Notes: a model not told the origin generated them from the sequence alone. Shown: positions 21,991 through 34,668, counted from the stretch's first letter. The stretch: 64,000 nucleotides of DNA from Oncomelania hupensis (GCA_036898135.1 CM072523.1:40878764-40942763), one strand, 5' to 3'. Translations and numbers: made by a program.

Positions 21991-23039
21991 ATGTAGCATC
22001 AAATTATGCTCTCCATGTGATAGAAGTGATACGTCCAACTCTGTATACACACTTTATTCACTTTCTCTGAAACTCTTCTTTTATTGGAGTGACGATCTTT
22101 GGTTTTGCTGTCACTTTTCCAGACGTAAAGTATGTTTGAACAGCACAGAGAATATTCTAGCAACGATTATGAGCATAAAGTGTGTTTGAACATAAAATAA
22201 CAGCTATAGCGACGACATAGTTATTATTATAAAAGACATATTCCGTTCTTACATACACAGTTAAAGTAGCTAGACACTTGCTGTTTGAGATCACAGTGTA
22301 AATATCTCTCCCGCCAATGGCAACTATTTTTCGGTCCTTTTTTTGGGGGGGGGGGGGGAGAGGGGAAGGGTTGGGGAGGAGCAATTTGTATTATCCAAAA
22401 AATACAAAATACATTCTTCACACACAAACAAAGCAAATAGAAAAAATTGTACTGATTTTTAAAAAAAAATATCTCGGGTCGGAGATTGCTCAGCGCATGA
22501 ATGGTAGCACGACTGGGTGTGAAGAGTTCCGTCCCTTTACTCTAGGATGATTAATTCCCTTTGAAGAACTCTTCATTCACACTCTCGCCTGTCCTCTTTC
22601 CATCGCCAGTTTGTCGGATTTGTTTGTCTCCTTGTCACCGCTGTTTGTCTTCTGCCGAGATTGTGTGTATATTCGGGTACGCATTACAGATAATATTATT
22701 TCCTTAGATTCTAGTTAATGTTTAATTTGTAGTGGGACAGGGTGGGCGAGAGGGTGGGGATATTCGCACTTCGTGTGCATGATATAGGTCAGTTTAAAAT
22801 TGACAGAATTCACTTTAAAAAAAAATGTTTGTAACATTTTGACTGCTTGCACTTTCACTTTATTTTCTTGTATCATTTGAGGAATGCAGGTGCACGTTAG
22901 TTTAGCTTTGGTACTCTAGGCTGTCAACGACACTGCTTGTACAGGCTGCAGTGTTATCGTTTGACAGTCAATCCTTCAATTGCTCTGCCGTTGACTACAC
23001 CACTGAGTCAACCGCGTACTATTTCTACTACTAGGCCTA
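21991..23039. other. Non-coding, nothing recognised
   Basis: Includes a G-run at 22345-22360 and an A-run near 22460. No exon is supported. Confidence 0.4.
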
Positions 23040-23057
23040 CTACTACTGCTGCTGCTG

Positions 23058-23117
<60 letters not shown>
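23040..23117. repeat. (ACT)n microsatellite
   Basis: About 25 units after a short GCT block. Confidence 0.95.
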
Positions 23118-23118
<1 letters not shown>

Positions 23119-23658
23119 ACCACAATGCAGTAGTAGGATGGTTAGGCTGTTAACGGTACCAACCCAACCACCATCTACTGTCTTCAGGTCATCGTTGAAA
23201 GTCAACACCGTGCACAAACTTCACACATGGGTAAAGGTAGGACCCATTGCAAGTTAACGAAGGCTATTCTTCTTGAGGCGTCAAAGGTCAAACTATAGTA
23301 TATGTGACCAACCAAGGGCAGCCGGGTTATCTTTCTCTCCTAACATGGAAATGGCGACATGATGACAGACGTTATACCCTTTTTCTGTCCCTCCTACCGC
23401 GGGACACTGACCTAGTCTTCTAGAAAAATAAAATGCCATTCGTCATATTTTGTGAATGACTTTATCGGAGCTTGTTATTCTAGTTTTGCGTTTGGCCCCT
23501 GTGTGGATTTGACTGGTGTCTTACTTAAGTTAGGGCTTGATTTTGTTTGAGGCTGAACTGTAGGATTTGAATGAACTCAGTGAATAACAAGATTTAAATC
23601 GTGTAGGTCTTGCATCCGAGTTTGCATTGTATAATACGTTAAACAAGGTGTGAATTTT

Positions 23659-23728
23659 TTTTATGTCTAATATCTCCTAAATGTGTGAACAGACATTAAA
23701 TTAAAGATTGATTGATTGATTGATTGTG
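23659..23728 (+). repeat. LINE 3' terminus with (ATTG)n tail
   Basis: TATGTCTAATATC...CTAAATGTGTGAA...ACATTAAATTAAAGATTGATTGATTG matches the end of the RNase H LINE at about 1475-1530. A very short 5'-truncated insertion. Confidence 0.8.
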
Positions 23729-23819
23729 TGAATTTTTGTTTTTGAAGTGCTTGTTTGAAATGCGGGTTTTATTATCTATTTTATAATAATGTTTTTAATT
23801 GTTATTAGGATGGTGATTG

Positions 23820-24055
<236 letters not shown>

Positions 24056-24129
24056 CTGATTAACAGTAGTATTAGTATTATCAGTCAGTATATAAAGCCC
24101 ATAGAGCATAACTGATACTTGAAGAGGAT

Positions 24130-24308
24130 TAAGAGACAGCGAGAGAGGGAGAGGGAGACAGAGACAGACAGAGAGGCTGAGACAAAGATAGAGAGAGACC
24201 TACAGACAAACATATATTCATACAGAGAGACAGACAGAGAGACAAAGATACAGACAGACATAGAGACAGACAGAGGGAGACAGAGAGAGACAGAGGGTGA
24301 CAGAGACA

Positions 24309-24368
<60 letters not shown>

Positions 24369-24450
24369 GATACACGGAGGGAGAGAGAAAGAGAGAGAGA
24401 GTGAAAGAGGATGAGAGAGAGACCGACGGAGACAGATGTACAGACAGACA
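24130..24450. repeat. (GA)n/(GACA)n purine-rich array
   Basis: A GACA-rich 5' half, a pure GA core at 24311-24363, and mixed GA with GGGA to 24450. Confidence 0.9.
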
Positions 24451-24726
24451 AACAGGCAGAGGTGTAGGTCTCGTCTTGTCTCAGTTACGCTGTATGTACG
24501 GAGACTATAATTATGTCATGAATGACGTATGAGATGGAGTGATAGTGAGCGTACGGATCGGAAGGGACGGGGAGTGTGTGTGTAAAGGAAGGGGGGGGGA
24601 GGAGAGGAAGAAGGATATGGGAGAGCGGAAAGGGAAAGCGTGTGGAAGGTTGGGAAGAAAGTGGTGGAGGAGAGATTCGGAGGGGGTGGGGGAGTAGGAG
24701 GACTCGTTGAACACAACCGATAGAGA

Positions 24727-24728
24727 TA

Positions 24729-24810
<82 letters not shown>

Positions 24811-24829
24811 CGATGATGATGATGATGCT
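24727..24829. repeat. (GAT)n microsatellite
   Basis: About 34 units with a single GAC change. Confidence 0.95.
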
Positions 24830-25536
24830 GTATTGAGGTATATGCACAGCTGGTGCGCATGTGGTGTAACCAGAACGGGGGTGGAGTGTGGAGTGGAGAG
24901 AAGTGAAGATGAGGAGAGGAAGACTAGTGACAAGCATAATAAAATATGATGTATAGGGTGAAGAATGAGGCGGTGCGCGTTGGAGGGGTAAGGAGATGGG
25001 GTCGAGGGAGAGGGAGAGGTGAGAGTCAGTCAAAGATTGCAGAGTCAGAAGGGTTTGTGGGGCATACGGCTCAGAGGGTCTGCGTGGTTAGGTTGGAGTG
25101 TATTTGTCTGTGTGTGTGGAGGGGGGAGGGGGGGAAGAGGCGTCAATCTCCATCATCTGATTGAAAGATGATTGAGCAGCATTTCCAGGACTCTTAACAC
25201 CTGACCCGACTAATGATTGGTCAATGATAGTACGACTTGTGTAGCAAGACGATGTGTTCTGACCACGGGGTTCTTATCTATTATCTTTAGTGTGAAAGGA
25301 TGTGTCAGATCGGAAAATATGACACTTCTCCTATCCTTTTAGCCGTACCCCTCGGTTCATTGATCCAGCAGTCAATATTAAAAAGGAAGTTTCCGTTCAG
25401 TTGATCCTTCGTTTTCATGGCGAATCTTTCTGGAGACGTACGCAACTGCCGCTAAGTAGGCCTACTATGAGTAGAGAGTTCCATTAGAGCTATTAACTGT
25501 CATCCATACGTCTGGTTTGAGGTTTCAGTCCGTCTT
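24830..25536. other. Non-coding, G-rich then mixed, nothing recognised
   Basis: 24880-25140 is G/GA-rich on the plus strand. No exon is supported. Confidence 0.4.
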
Positions 25537-25857
25537 TTGATTCGTCGCTTGCTTCAATTTTGTACTTTCTTAAAGATCTGTTGGGAAAGTATTGTGTCTC
25601 TTGTGTTTTGTTCGCCTGAAGAAGAGTTTAGCTCCAACATTTGCCTTGTGTGGTTTTATCTTGTCTTTGTTTTCGAAATTAGCATTTCTTTGGCTTATGT
25701 CTGTATTTGTTTCTTATTATTGTTTCAGCTCAGTTGTTTTAATTTCAACGTCTGTTCATTTAAATATAGGGAGTGTACCTTGTATAGATTCACTTAGGTA
25801 AAAAGACATTAAATTAAAGAAACAAACAAACAAACAAAGAAACAAACAAACAAACAA
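25537..25857 (+). repeat. Probable LINE 3'UTR with (AAAC)n tail
   Basis: Ends AGACATTAAATTAAAG, identical over 16 bases to the RNase H LINE terminus, but followed by AAACAAACAAAC instead of ATTG units. The preceding 250 bp are unlike the LINE at 1.4 kb, so this may be a related family sharing only the terminus. Confidence 0.4.
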
Positions 25858-25986
25858 TTGTATTAATTTCCTTTTTCGTCGCTCGCTGTTTGGTCGAGTG
25901 TTTTATCTGTCTGGTTGTTTAGGTGTGGAAATTTGGTTGTTTTGTTTTGTAAGTCCACATAAATGTTCAGTTATTTGGTAGCAGTT

Positions 25987-26548
25987 TTCCCCCGTTGGGG
26001 TGCCGGGGGTTTCAGCATAAATAGTATCCCTACTTTCTGGAAATTTAGTGCTTTAAATTCCCACTGTCGTTGTCTTTCTCATTTGCTCTTTCTCATTCCT
26101 GCTCTGTTCTATCAATCTGCTATACTATCTTCTTCTTCGCTAGATCAGTCATCTACCTTTTTTCTTGAAAACTCTTCCGGGACAAGACTCCTTATTGTGT
26201 ATGAGGTCTGTTGGATCAGCTTGGGAATATTGGACGCTTTCTGGCTTCCTATGATGTTATTATTTAGCAATGTAGGCATTTTATATGTGTGTGTTTTGTT
26301 GATAATTTATAATGATGGTTGTATTCTATTTTATTTTTGTAAACGGGGGTTCGATAAATTAGAGTACCGCCTCAGCGTCCCCTGCGTGGGATGTCTTTAT
26401 TGTAAAGTGACTGGCTGGTGGAGAGCTTTCAGTTTTACCACTAGGGTAGTTTCGGCAGATCTTTTATTCGGATCAGGGGTTGTCCGGTCCTGATTTGGCT
26501 CGGAAGAGTCCGCTGGACCTAAACCAATAATCATGTAATGTAATGTAA
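25987..26548 (+). mobile_element. E1 retroelement, copy 3 (5'-truncated, 562 bp)
   Basis: An 11 bp target duplication, TGGTAGCAGTT, lies at 25976-25986 and 26549-26559. The 5' 130 bp or so of the full-length copies are missing. The body includes the TATA-like region (here ATAAATAG), and the 3' end CTGGACCTAAACCAATAA is followed by (ATGTA)n. It is the most diverged copy; frame-preserving and frame-breaking changes both occur. Confidence 0.9.
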
Positions 26549-26599
26549 TGGTAGCAGTTATAAACATTTGCTTACTTAGTCACTGTATAGCAGTTGCTT

Positions 26600-27041
26600 C
26601 AAATAAAATAAAATAAAATAAAATAAAATAAAATACACATTTCTAAGTTAGACCGAGGAAGTTCATTGCTTGAAAATTTGGCGTATTCTATGTTGGCTTT
26701 CTACCGTTCTTTGTTTCATTTTCTCCGATCATACTTTTTCGTAATTCTATTATTTGGAATACTAACAGTTCTGTTTTAATTTATTCAATTTGCTGTCGGG
26801 TGGGTATAAAATCACCCCAGCAGCAATCGTCTATTTTGACAATTGCTTTCTTTCAAGCCACTGAACTCAATTAATTGCATTCGGTGTTGTTGTTCTTGCT
26901 GTTGTTTTGCTGGTTTTTTTCTGCTTCTTGTGTGAAGAAGAAGAAGAAGAAGAAGAAGAAGAAGCAAGAACAAGAACAAGAAGAAGAAGAAGAACAGCAA
27001 CGACAACAACAACAATAACAACAACTACAACAACAACAAAC
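26600..27041. repeat. (AAATA)n and (GAA)n/(CAA)n tracts
   Basis: 26600-26636 is AAATA units. 26936-26995 is GAA-rich and 26996-27041 is CAA/CAACAA-rich, with unassigned AT-rich sequence between. Confidence 0.8.
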
Positions 27042-27720
27042 GCTATGCACGCGCTTTTCCAGAATCGCCAATCCTTCTCAAAACGCGGCGATCTGTAAAC
27101 AACATACACGCTTCCATGTTTCACGCACACTTACAAGTTACATGTATCTATCACTCAAACATGTGGCGTCAAGGCAGATAGATCGCTATTAAAAGACGGA
27201 AAAGAAATCGAATTTTATATTTTAAAACTTTGGATTGACTGCATCGAAGGCCATATTCCGCGAATTTATATTTATAGTAGTCTTTTAGGTTATATAATTT
27301 AAAATATTGTATGAGACTACAACATTAATATAGGCCTACACGAATTTTAATGAACATCAATTTTATATAGTATAATTAATTTAGGTTTTTATAATTTCAT
27401 AAAATAGTTGTGTTTCTCTTCTCGTGAGCGTGCTTATTTTACAGTTCACTCTTTAAAAAAAAACACAAATAAATAAAGAAATAACTAAAATTAAGATAGT
27501 ATTTTTAAATTTTATTTTTAAATGTATATTTAGTGAATATATTTACTAAAAGCATAACGTTCTTTAAACAGTTTACTACACTTAGTCAGTTATTGAAACT
27601 TATTTAAGATCGCATATATAGGAGTCTATATAACATCACGGGTTTTAATATTTCAAAAACTCGACGCGCGTTTTTGATACAATTTAGAGCCCTTACTTCG
27701 GTATACGAGTGTGAAATGGA
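27042..27720. other. AT-rich non-coding, nothing recognised
   Basis: Very AT-rich from about 27200. No exon is supported. Confidence 0.45.
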
Positions 27721-27723
27721 GTA

Positions 27724-27724
27724 T

Positions 27725-27806
<82 letters not shown>
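27724..27806. repeat. (ACT)n microsatellite
   Basis: About 27 pure units. Confidence 0.95.
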
Positions 27807-27997
27807 GCCATACTTACCACTATTATACTAAACACTACTACGCTGCTAACCGCTAGTATCACACTATACAGCCAACGGTCGCCGCTCTCAATCGAACTAT
27901 ACACCAGCCTTTATTGTTGTGGTTGGTGTTTGTTTTCCATGCTTTGTTGGTTGTTTGTTTTTTGTTTGTTTTTTTCTTTAATTAATTATTGCATTAA

Positions 27998-28065
27998 TTC
28001 TCTCTCTCTGACTATCTATTTCTCTGTCTCTCTCTCCCTCTCTGTCTCTCTGTCTGTCTGTCTCC

Positions 28066-28096
<31 letters not shown>

Positions 28097-28100
28097 GCCG
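27998..28100. repeat. (CT)n/(CTGT)n tract
   Basis: Pyrimidine-rich with CTGT units. Confidence 0.85.
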
Positions 28101-28510
28101 ACGAACACTCTGTACTAGACCTGTCACGATTCCTGTACAAAGTCTTTCAGAAGAGAAAACGATTAATTCATGAACAATGATAAGCATATACAGTAAAAAT
28201 GTGCTGATACTGCATCTATATATATAAATTGCTTAGCCGGAAGTCCTTCTTCGCCTTTACTATAAAGTTTGTCCGGTATGGACGCTGATCTGGGCAGGTG
28301 CTGGGTGCTGTGAATCGGCCTGTTGTGTGCTCAAAACCCACGAAATCGTTATAGCCGACATTTCCTTACCGAACGTTTAACCGTTTCTGAGATAAATAAA
28401 TAAACAAAATGTCCACAAACTGCAATAGCCTCATTCCGCGCGCTTCCATTAAAAATCAAATTGAGGTTTCAGCATGTTTTCCCATATAGACCAAAAAATT
28501 TATTGTTTTT
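28101..28510. other. Non-coding, nothing recognised
   Basis: Mixed sequence. GTGTGCTCAAAACCCAC near 28326 is only loosely B-box-like. Confidence 0.4.
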
Positions 28511-28514
28511 GTAC

Positions 28515-28600
28515 GAAGCATTGATAGCTCAGTTGGTAACACTTTCACCTACCGTTTAGGGCGACCCAAGTTCGAATCCGACGGGGGCCATATTTTTTTT
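28515..28600 (+). repeat. tRNA-derived SINE head
   Basis: GATAGCTCAGTTGGTAACAC (A box) and CAAGTTCGAATCCGACGG (B box) are spaced as in a tRNA, followed by a T-run. The T arm and acceptor do not pair well, so it is not a functional tRNA. Confidence 0.65.
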
Positions 28601-28649
28601 TTCCTCACTACAATATGGATATTTTTCTTTTTAATTTAGGCTTTTTACC

Positions 28650-28744
<95 letters not shown>

Positions 28745-28845
28745 TATTATTATTATTATTATTATTTAAAATATTATATCTTATATCAAATTTTCTTTTA
28801 AAACCTTGATGTTTATGATTTCTATTTGTATTATTCTATATTCAA

Positions 28846-28919
<74 letters not shown>

Positions 28920-28939
28920 AGGATCGGGATGGGGTGGTA

Positions 28940-29020
<81 letters not shown>

Positions 29021-29129
29021 TTATAAAATAATAATAATAATAATTATTATTATTATAATTATAATATCTTATATCAAATTTTATTTTAAAACCTTGGTGT
29101 TTTTTATGATTTCTATTTGTATTATTCAA

Positions 29130-29207
<78 letters not shown>

Positions 29208-29237
29208 CAAGGATCGGGATGGGGTGGTACGTGTAGG
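28650..29237. repeat. (ATT)n complex with a 290 bp segmental duplication
   Basis: Two copies of one module. Each is ATATCTTATATCAAATTTT... (28774 and 29064), then ATGATTTCTATTTGTATTATTC, an (ATT)n run, and CAAGGATCGGGATGGGGTGG (28918 and 29208). The copies differ by a few substitutions and in (ATT)n length. The duplication is bounded by (ATT)n on both sides, as expected from unequal exchange between microsatellites. Confidence 0.85.
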
Positions 29238-29545
29238 TAAAAGGGGGCTACGGGTAGGTTTAAAGGGGCATGGGTAGGCATAACGGGGATACGGGGATAT
29301 ATAAGGGGGTATGGTGATGGTCGATTCCTTTCATCCATACCTGCGAAACGATCAACGGGGAAGTATCAAGGAGGGTACGGGTAGGTTACAAGGGGGGTAC
29401 AAAAGGTATCAAGGGGTTATGGGGAGGTATCAAGTGGGTTCGGGGAGGTATCAAGGGGGTATGATGAGGCATCATGGGGGGGACGGGGAGATATCAGAGG
29501 GGGGGGGGTATGGTGAGGTATCAAGGGGGATATGGGGAGGTATCA
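29212..29545 (+). repeat. Degenerate G-rich minisatellite, about 20-22 bp period
   Basis: Repeated units of the type GGTATCAAGGGGGTATGGGGA fill 29340-29545, with looser units back to 29212. G-runs of 3-10 sit on one strand only, giving strong G-quadruplex potential. Confidence 0.75.
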
Positions 29546-29608
29546 TCGTCCAAATGAAACTCGCAGACAACAGTTGTCTCTCTGTCTACATTTTAAACAG
29601 CAACCTGT

Positions 29609-29630
29609 GTACCCTGGCTTGCCAGGGTAC
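29609..29630. other. 22 bp interrupted palindrome
   Basis: GTACCCTGGC-TT-GCCAGGGTAC: a perfect 10 bp inverted repeat around a TT centre, just after the G-rich minisatellite. Function unknown. Confidence 0.7.
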
Positions 29631-29650
29631 AAAAACCACTAGTATACAAT

Positions 29651-30170
29651 AAATACTTTATTGTAAGGGAGTGTGTTGCTTATATTAGAGAAGATGCGTT
29701 AGTAGTGTATAAAAGTAAACCTGCATGAAGTTTGCTTAATATATTTCTATTATTAATTGTGAAGACTAATTGTTTAAATGGGATCATTTTGTGCACATTT
29801 TTTATTCTTTATACATATATTGAAGTATTAAATGATTGGTTAATTAATCAGTCTTATGTGTATATGATTTATTATTTGCCGATTTGATTTATTTTAATTT
29901 TATTTTAATTAGCAAGAAGATTTTTGTTATTGTTTTTTTTGTTTTGTTTTTTAAGGTGATTTATTATTTTAGACTATTTTATTAATTAGATTTATATATT
30001 TTAAGAAACACATTTCTGTTGTGAAATCATATAGTAAACATGCTCCCTTGAGGGAACGCATTTTATTTTTATTTTATTTTATTTTATTTTTTGTGTGTTT
30101 CTATATGTTTACGTTTTATTGTAATCCCATCTGGCATCTCCCATTGCAATGAACATTGTTTGTTTACGCA
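29651..30170. other. AT-rich non-coding, nothing recognised
   Basis: Includes TTTTA repeats at 30061-30090. The last 60 bp with AATAAAA at about 30170 could be a retroelement end feeding the next repeat. Confidence 0.4.
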
Positions 30171-30177
30171 ATAAAAA

Positions 30178-30199
30178 TGTCTTACGTCTTACGTCTTAC

Positions 30200-30262
<63 letters not shown>

Positions 30263-30331
30263 TCTTCTTCTTCTTCTTCTTCTTCTTCTTCTTCTTCTTC
30301 TTCTTCTTCTTCTTCTTCTTCTTCTTCTTCT
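30178..30331. repeat. (GTCTTAC)3 (CT)n (TTC)n compound tract
   Basis: Three ACGTCTT heptamers, about 30 CT units, then about 24 TTC units. The three periods follow without spacers. Confidence 0.9.
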
Positions 30332-30589
30332 CTCACTCTCTCGCTCTCATTCGTTGACTTCTCATTTACGGTTGGGGTGACTTGATATAATCGATTACGT
30401 TACATATTGCTCAAAGCAGCACCAAGCTTGTGTCTCGATCGTAGACGACGTGGTTTCGTTTCGGACTTTTTTTTTTTTTTGAGTAAATTTACGTCCCCGG
30501 ACACATTAAGCGTATAGGGGACGGGTGAAACACCACTAGACTATCTCTTTTCTTTTCTTTTATACACAGGCTGGATCTCCATGATCAGT

Positions 30590-30635
30590 ACCTTGAGCAG
30601 CTCTTTGAGTTGGAAAAGCGCTATATAAAATCCAA
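30590..30635 (+). repeat. Retroelement 3' terminus (GCGCTATATAA type)
   Basis: CTTGAGCAGCTCTTTGAG...GGAAAAGCGCTATATAAAA matches the ends of the 21.3 and 60.1 kb repeats. Confidence 0.65.
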
Positions 30636-30734
30636 CATTCTACTCTTAGTTGGAGTATCTTTACCATAATAAAATTATTTAAAGAGAAGGCATTTTAAAT
30701 TTGTTATGGACAGAATGGAGTTTGGTGGTAAATT

Positions 30735-31391
30735 GCAATTGTATTTAGTCGACCGAGGGATTTTTCTGGGTATTCCGGATTCCTCCCTCCATTCCAAAAT
30801 GATATTGGATGCAGATTGTCTAAAAAGTTTAAAAATATAACACATTCCATTTTCTTTCCGCCTGGTAATAGTGACTTTCCTTTACACCATATGCTTGAGT
30901 GTTAGATGTGTGTTTGTTGTGGATGTAGGAATGTTTCATTTATTTCATTTAAGGTCTGGGTATTCTGGATTCCTCCATCCATTCCAATATGATATTGGAT
31001 GCAGATTGTCTAAAAAGTTTAAAGTGAGTGTTAAATGTGTGTTTGTTGTGGATGTAGGAGTGTTTCATTTATTTCATTTAAGGTCTGTACACATTGTGAT
31101 TTTAGACCATAAACACACACGCAAACACACACACACTTTGAACAATTAAAGTATTAATAATATAACAATTTAAACACATGGAAACTATCATAAAATGTCC
31201 CAGTCAGTTTCACAGAATCCATATCACTCAGTCAGTTTCTCACTTTCTTCAAAGTGCAGACATATCAGATTTAAGAAATTTAGGATTCCAAAAAATCAAT
31301 TCCGTCGATGTAGGAGTGTGTAAAAACATGTGTTGGTTACAGATCGCAGCGCTTTAGTCTGACTTAGGACATTTAAGGAGTGTATAGCATC

Positions 31392-31489
<98 letters not shown>

Positions 31490-31493
31490 TTAT
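30735..31493 (+). repeat. SINE body (same family as 6.4 kb), internally duplicated, (ATT)n tail
   Basis: No tRNA head. The core GGGTATTCCGGATTCCTCCC and GATTGTCTAAAAAGTTTAAA appears at about 30768 and again at about 30957. TGTGTGTTTGTTGTGGATGTAGG appears at about 30907 and 31035. The copies are joined at TTTCATTTAAGGTCTG, giving a tandem duplication of roughly 120-190 bp. It ends TATAGCATCC and (ATT)n from 31393, exactly as in the 6.4 kb copy. Confidence 0.8.
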
Positions 31494-31516
31494 CTGTACA
31501 TGCCTGATTAGGAGTT

Positions 31517-31519
<3 letters not shown>

Positions 31520-31566
<47 letters not shown>
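31520..31566. repeat. (CT)n microsatellite
   Basis: About 23 pure units. Confidence 0.95.
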
Positions 31567-31567
<1 letters not shown>

Positions 31568-32545
31568 AAAGTGTGTATGAAGCCTTTTTGTTTTCAAACG
31601 TTCACAATAGATAGTATAAACATAGAAGAGTTTTATTGTTCCACGTTACTGAGATAAAAGTTCTCCGATGGGTGTGTAAGCAACATAAAACGTAGGCTTA
31701 AAGTTCACATCACGGAGCTTCGCAAGCACAGTGGCGGGCTCCTATAGTTCCGTCCCTTCAGACTACAGACACGGCATTACTTTCTCGTGGTTAAGCCCCA
31801 ACACAGCCTTTGTGACTTGTTGGTCACTCTCCGCTGAGTTTTTTTTATGTGTGCCTCTGTGCCTGTATTATACAGAAGATAAGTCATTTACGACTTATAG
31901 CAGGAGAGGTTTTGAAAGCCCACACACCACTGTTAAATTCAAATTTGGCCTACCTTCTACCTCCCCCCTCCTCCCCACCCACACAAAAATAATAATAATG
32001 TTTGATCAACACTTTCTACACACATTAGTCGATTAATTAATTAATTAATTTATTTATTTATTGTTGTTGCTGTTTTCAAAAATAAAATGGATAAGTAAAA
32101 GCAAATCCTCTGTTCATCGAGGTAAAGTTTGGTAATAATAAACCAAAGATCTTAATTATATAGTTGGTATTAATTTTCCACCCTGTCCTTAACACGTGCT
32201 CGAGTAACTGAGGCAAGTCATTACAAAAACAACGAAAATAGGTTGTGAAACAAAGCCGCACACAGGTAATATGTATTATTATTTATTGCATAATATAGTG
32301 ATATTACAATTCGCGAAAAGGTAGACAACAATGTTATTAGCTATTGTTTTCTATTGTATACGATACACATAAGCTATGTAATATGATACGACTTTTCATC
32401 ACACAACATCACGCTGTTCAGTACAATGATCTTACTGCATGAACATTCACACATGTGAAGAATAGAATTTTCCTTCCATAACTTCTGATAAAGTGATTGG
32501 AAATAAAGTTGAAACGGGCACGTTGAAACCACCGTGCAACTACGT
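31567..32545. other. Non-coding, nothing recognised
   Basis: AT-rich. The 31731-32036 open frame shows no domain. TTAATTAATTAATT occurs at 32034-32048. Confidence 0.4.
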
Positions 32546-32752
<207 letters not shown>

Positions 32753-32788
32753 AAAACTAACAGGAACGAATGCTGGCATTCTTGACTG

Positions 32789-33345
32789 ACACGGATCGGA
32801 GGCACCCAACCCTGCTCCCGTCACGCTCTCACCGTGAAACCACGCCCCTTCCCAGCGCGATCCCAGCGTGGTACGGAACCAACCCCGTCCATCACTGAGC
32901 GATAAGCCAATCACCGTCCTCGATTCGGCGCGCGGAGTGTAAGGACCGCCTGCTGGTGCGAGACAAGCGCTGACAGAGCACGCGCAGCTCCCGGCCCAGA
33001 AGCCGCTGCGACGTATCTCGTTGGTCAGGGCTGTTGAAACGAGCGTGGCGCACCCCCGCCAACAGGATCGCGGCGCTGTGGAATATCCTCCTTGAGAAGC
33101 GTGAAAGGGGGTCGGGATTGGGGGGGAAAGACTTTTATCAACAGTCACGCTGCTTCTCCTGCAGTTGGCCCCTGACGCGGGCACGGGCTGAAAACACGAG
33201 CTTTTGGACACACCGCAGAAATCGCTGGAGGGGGTGTTCTTTTCTTGCAAAACATAAACCTTCCACACTGGAGGGAAGCAGACGACACTCGGTGGCAAGC
33301 AGACGACATTTTCTGTACCCACAGTCAGCACAGGACGACCATGTA
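32789..33345. promoter_or_regulatory. CpG- and GC-rich island, candidate promoter
   Basis: An abrupt rise in GC and CpG relative to AT-rich flanks. Visible motifs are a GC/CACCC box (ACCACGCCCC near 32840), a CCAAT box (AAGCCAATCACC near 32905), and several GCGC-rich stretches. There is no TATA. It lies about 13 kb upstream of the Zic splice acceptor at 46015 and could be the promoter and first untranslated exon of that gene, or of an unseen gene. Open frames on both strands have no recognisable domain. The assignment is inference. Confidence 0.4.
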
Positions 33346-34009
33346 ACAGTAACCCAGTGGGTCTGTGTCGCCTTTTGTTGTGTTTTGTGTTTTCACTATG
33401 GACGTAGCATGATTTCCTTTTCTTGTCATGATCTTGGTGGTGTTCGAAGTCATTTATTTTCCTCAAGTTTGTCGTCATCGTGTGCATGCTTTTGTTTTGT
33501 CAGTTTACTGGAAAGCAGCAGTAACTTTCACTCTGTCGTCCCATTGTGTAAAATCACAACATTGGCGTAGCCGATAAATGCCGAAGGTTTCATTAGCTTG
33601 TTTGTTTTCGCGTTATATTTATTTTGCTCACCACCTATTTAAAAGGTTTTAAGTTTTCGAAGATTTACACATTCTAATTTCTTGCAACAAGAGTGCAGCG
33701 CATGTTATTTTACCAATGTTTTAAACCTCCGCATCCGATTTCGGGTCACCACCGACTGTTCACCGCGGTTCGCAACAACACGTAACCTCACGGGAAATCT
33801 GTTCGACAGTAGCAGCTACAACAACAGTAACCTGCTACTGTAAACGGAAACCTGAAGGGACCACGCATTTACTGTGCAAATGCAAATGTGTTAATTTCTT
33901 TCTTCAACCGTAGTGTTTACTTTAAGTGAATAGATGGACTCGAAATCTGCTTCTGTTGTGCCTTTGCTGTAGGTCTATGACGTGTTTTGTGTCACTGTTT
34001 TGGACTATA
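33346..34009. other. Non-coding, nothing recognised
   Basis: T-rich on the plus strand to about 33700, then mixed. No exon is supported. Confidence 0.4.
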
Positions 34010-34014
34010 TTGTG

Positions 34015-34065
34015 TATTGTGCCTTGAGCATAACTTTTGTGCAGTACTGCGCTATACAAATTTTT
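34015..34065 (+). repeat. Retroelement 3' terminus (GCGCTATACAAA type)
   Basis: GCCTTGAGCATAACTTTTG...TACTGCGCTATACAAATTTTTATC, comparable to the end at 4.66 kb. Confidence 0.5.
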
Positions 34066-34609
34066 ATCATCACCATTACCATTGAATGCAGATTTAAAAT
34101 TGCGACTAATCTGGGCTTTTCGATATGTGAACGTTCATGAGTGAGAAGCACATTATTGCCTAAACAGAACTAGTGATAAGAAAGAAAAATCATTAACAGT
34201 TGCCTTAACTGAAGGCAAAAGCAACCGAAGTACCTTTATTTGTGAACATTGATTCATTCCTGAAGAAGAACACTACACAAATCTTCGTCACATCATCCAA
34301 GGACTCACTTTTATTATGGTGGAAATATCCTTTTCCCTTCATGTGTTTGCTAAGCTGAACGACTAAACAGCATCAGCCTACTGGGACTGTGTTTTGGAGG
34401 GTACTGACAGTGTTTACAATGGGAGCTACACCACTCTTCGTTTTGTGATAGAAGAGTTTTTGTCGCGTAAATGTCATCGCCGCCGTATAGGATTTAAATG
34501 TTGTAATGGTTGTTGTGTTTACCGTTAAGTTTAATGGATATTCTTTTTCTATGGCAACCAAGCTAAGGTTAACTTTTGACCCATTCAGGATATAACTGAG
34601 GACTGAGTA

Positions 34610-34610
34610 T

Positions 34611-34668
<58 letters not shown>

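Noticed and set aside
24485..25033. Long minus-strand frames rich in I, S or H
   Set aside because: Readings of the GAT array and its pyrimidine-rich flank in three frames; no protein-like sequence.
25963..26493. 176-codon plus-strand open frame as a host gene
   Set aside because: It lies inside E1 copy 3; the equivalent frame is interrupted in copies 1, 2 and 4.
28515..28600. Functional tRNA gene
   Set aside because: The T arm and acceptor do not fold properly, and it is followed by a T-run. Best read as a SINE head.
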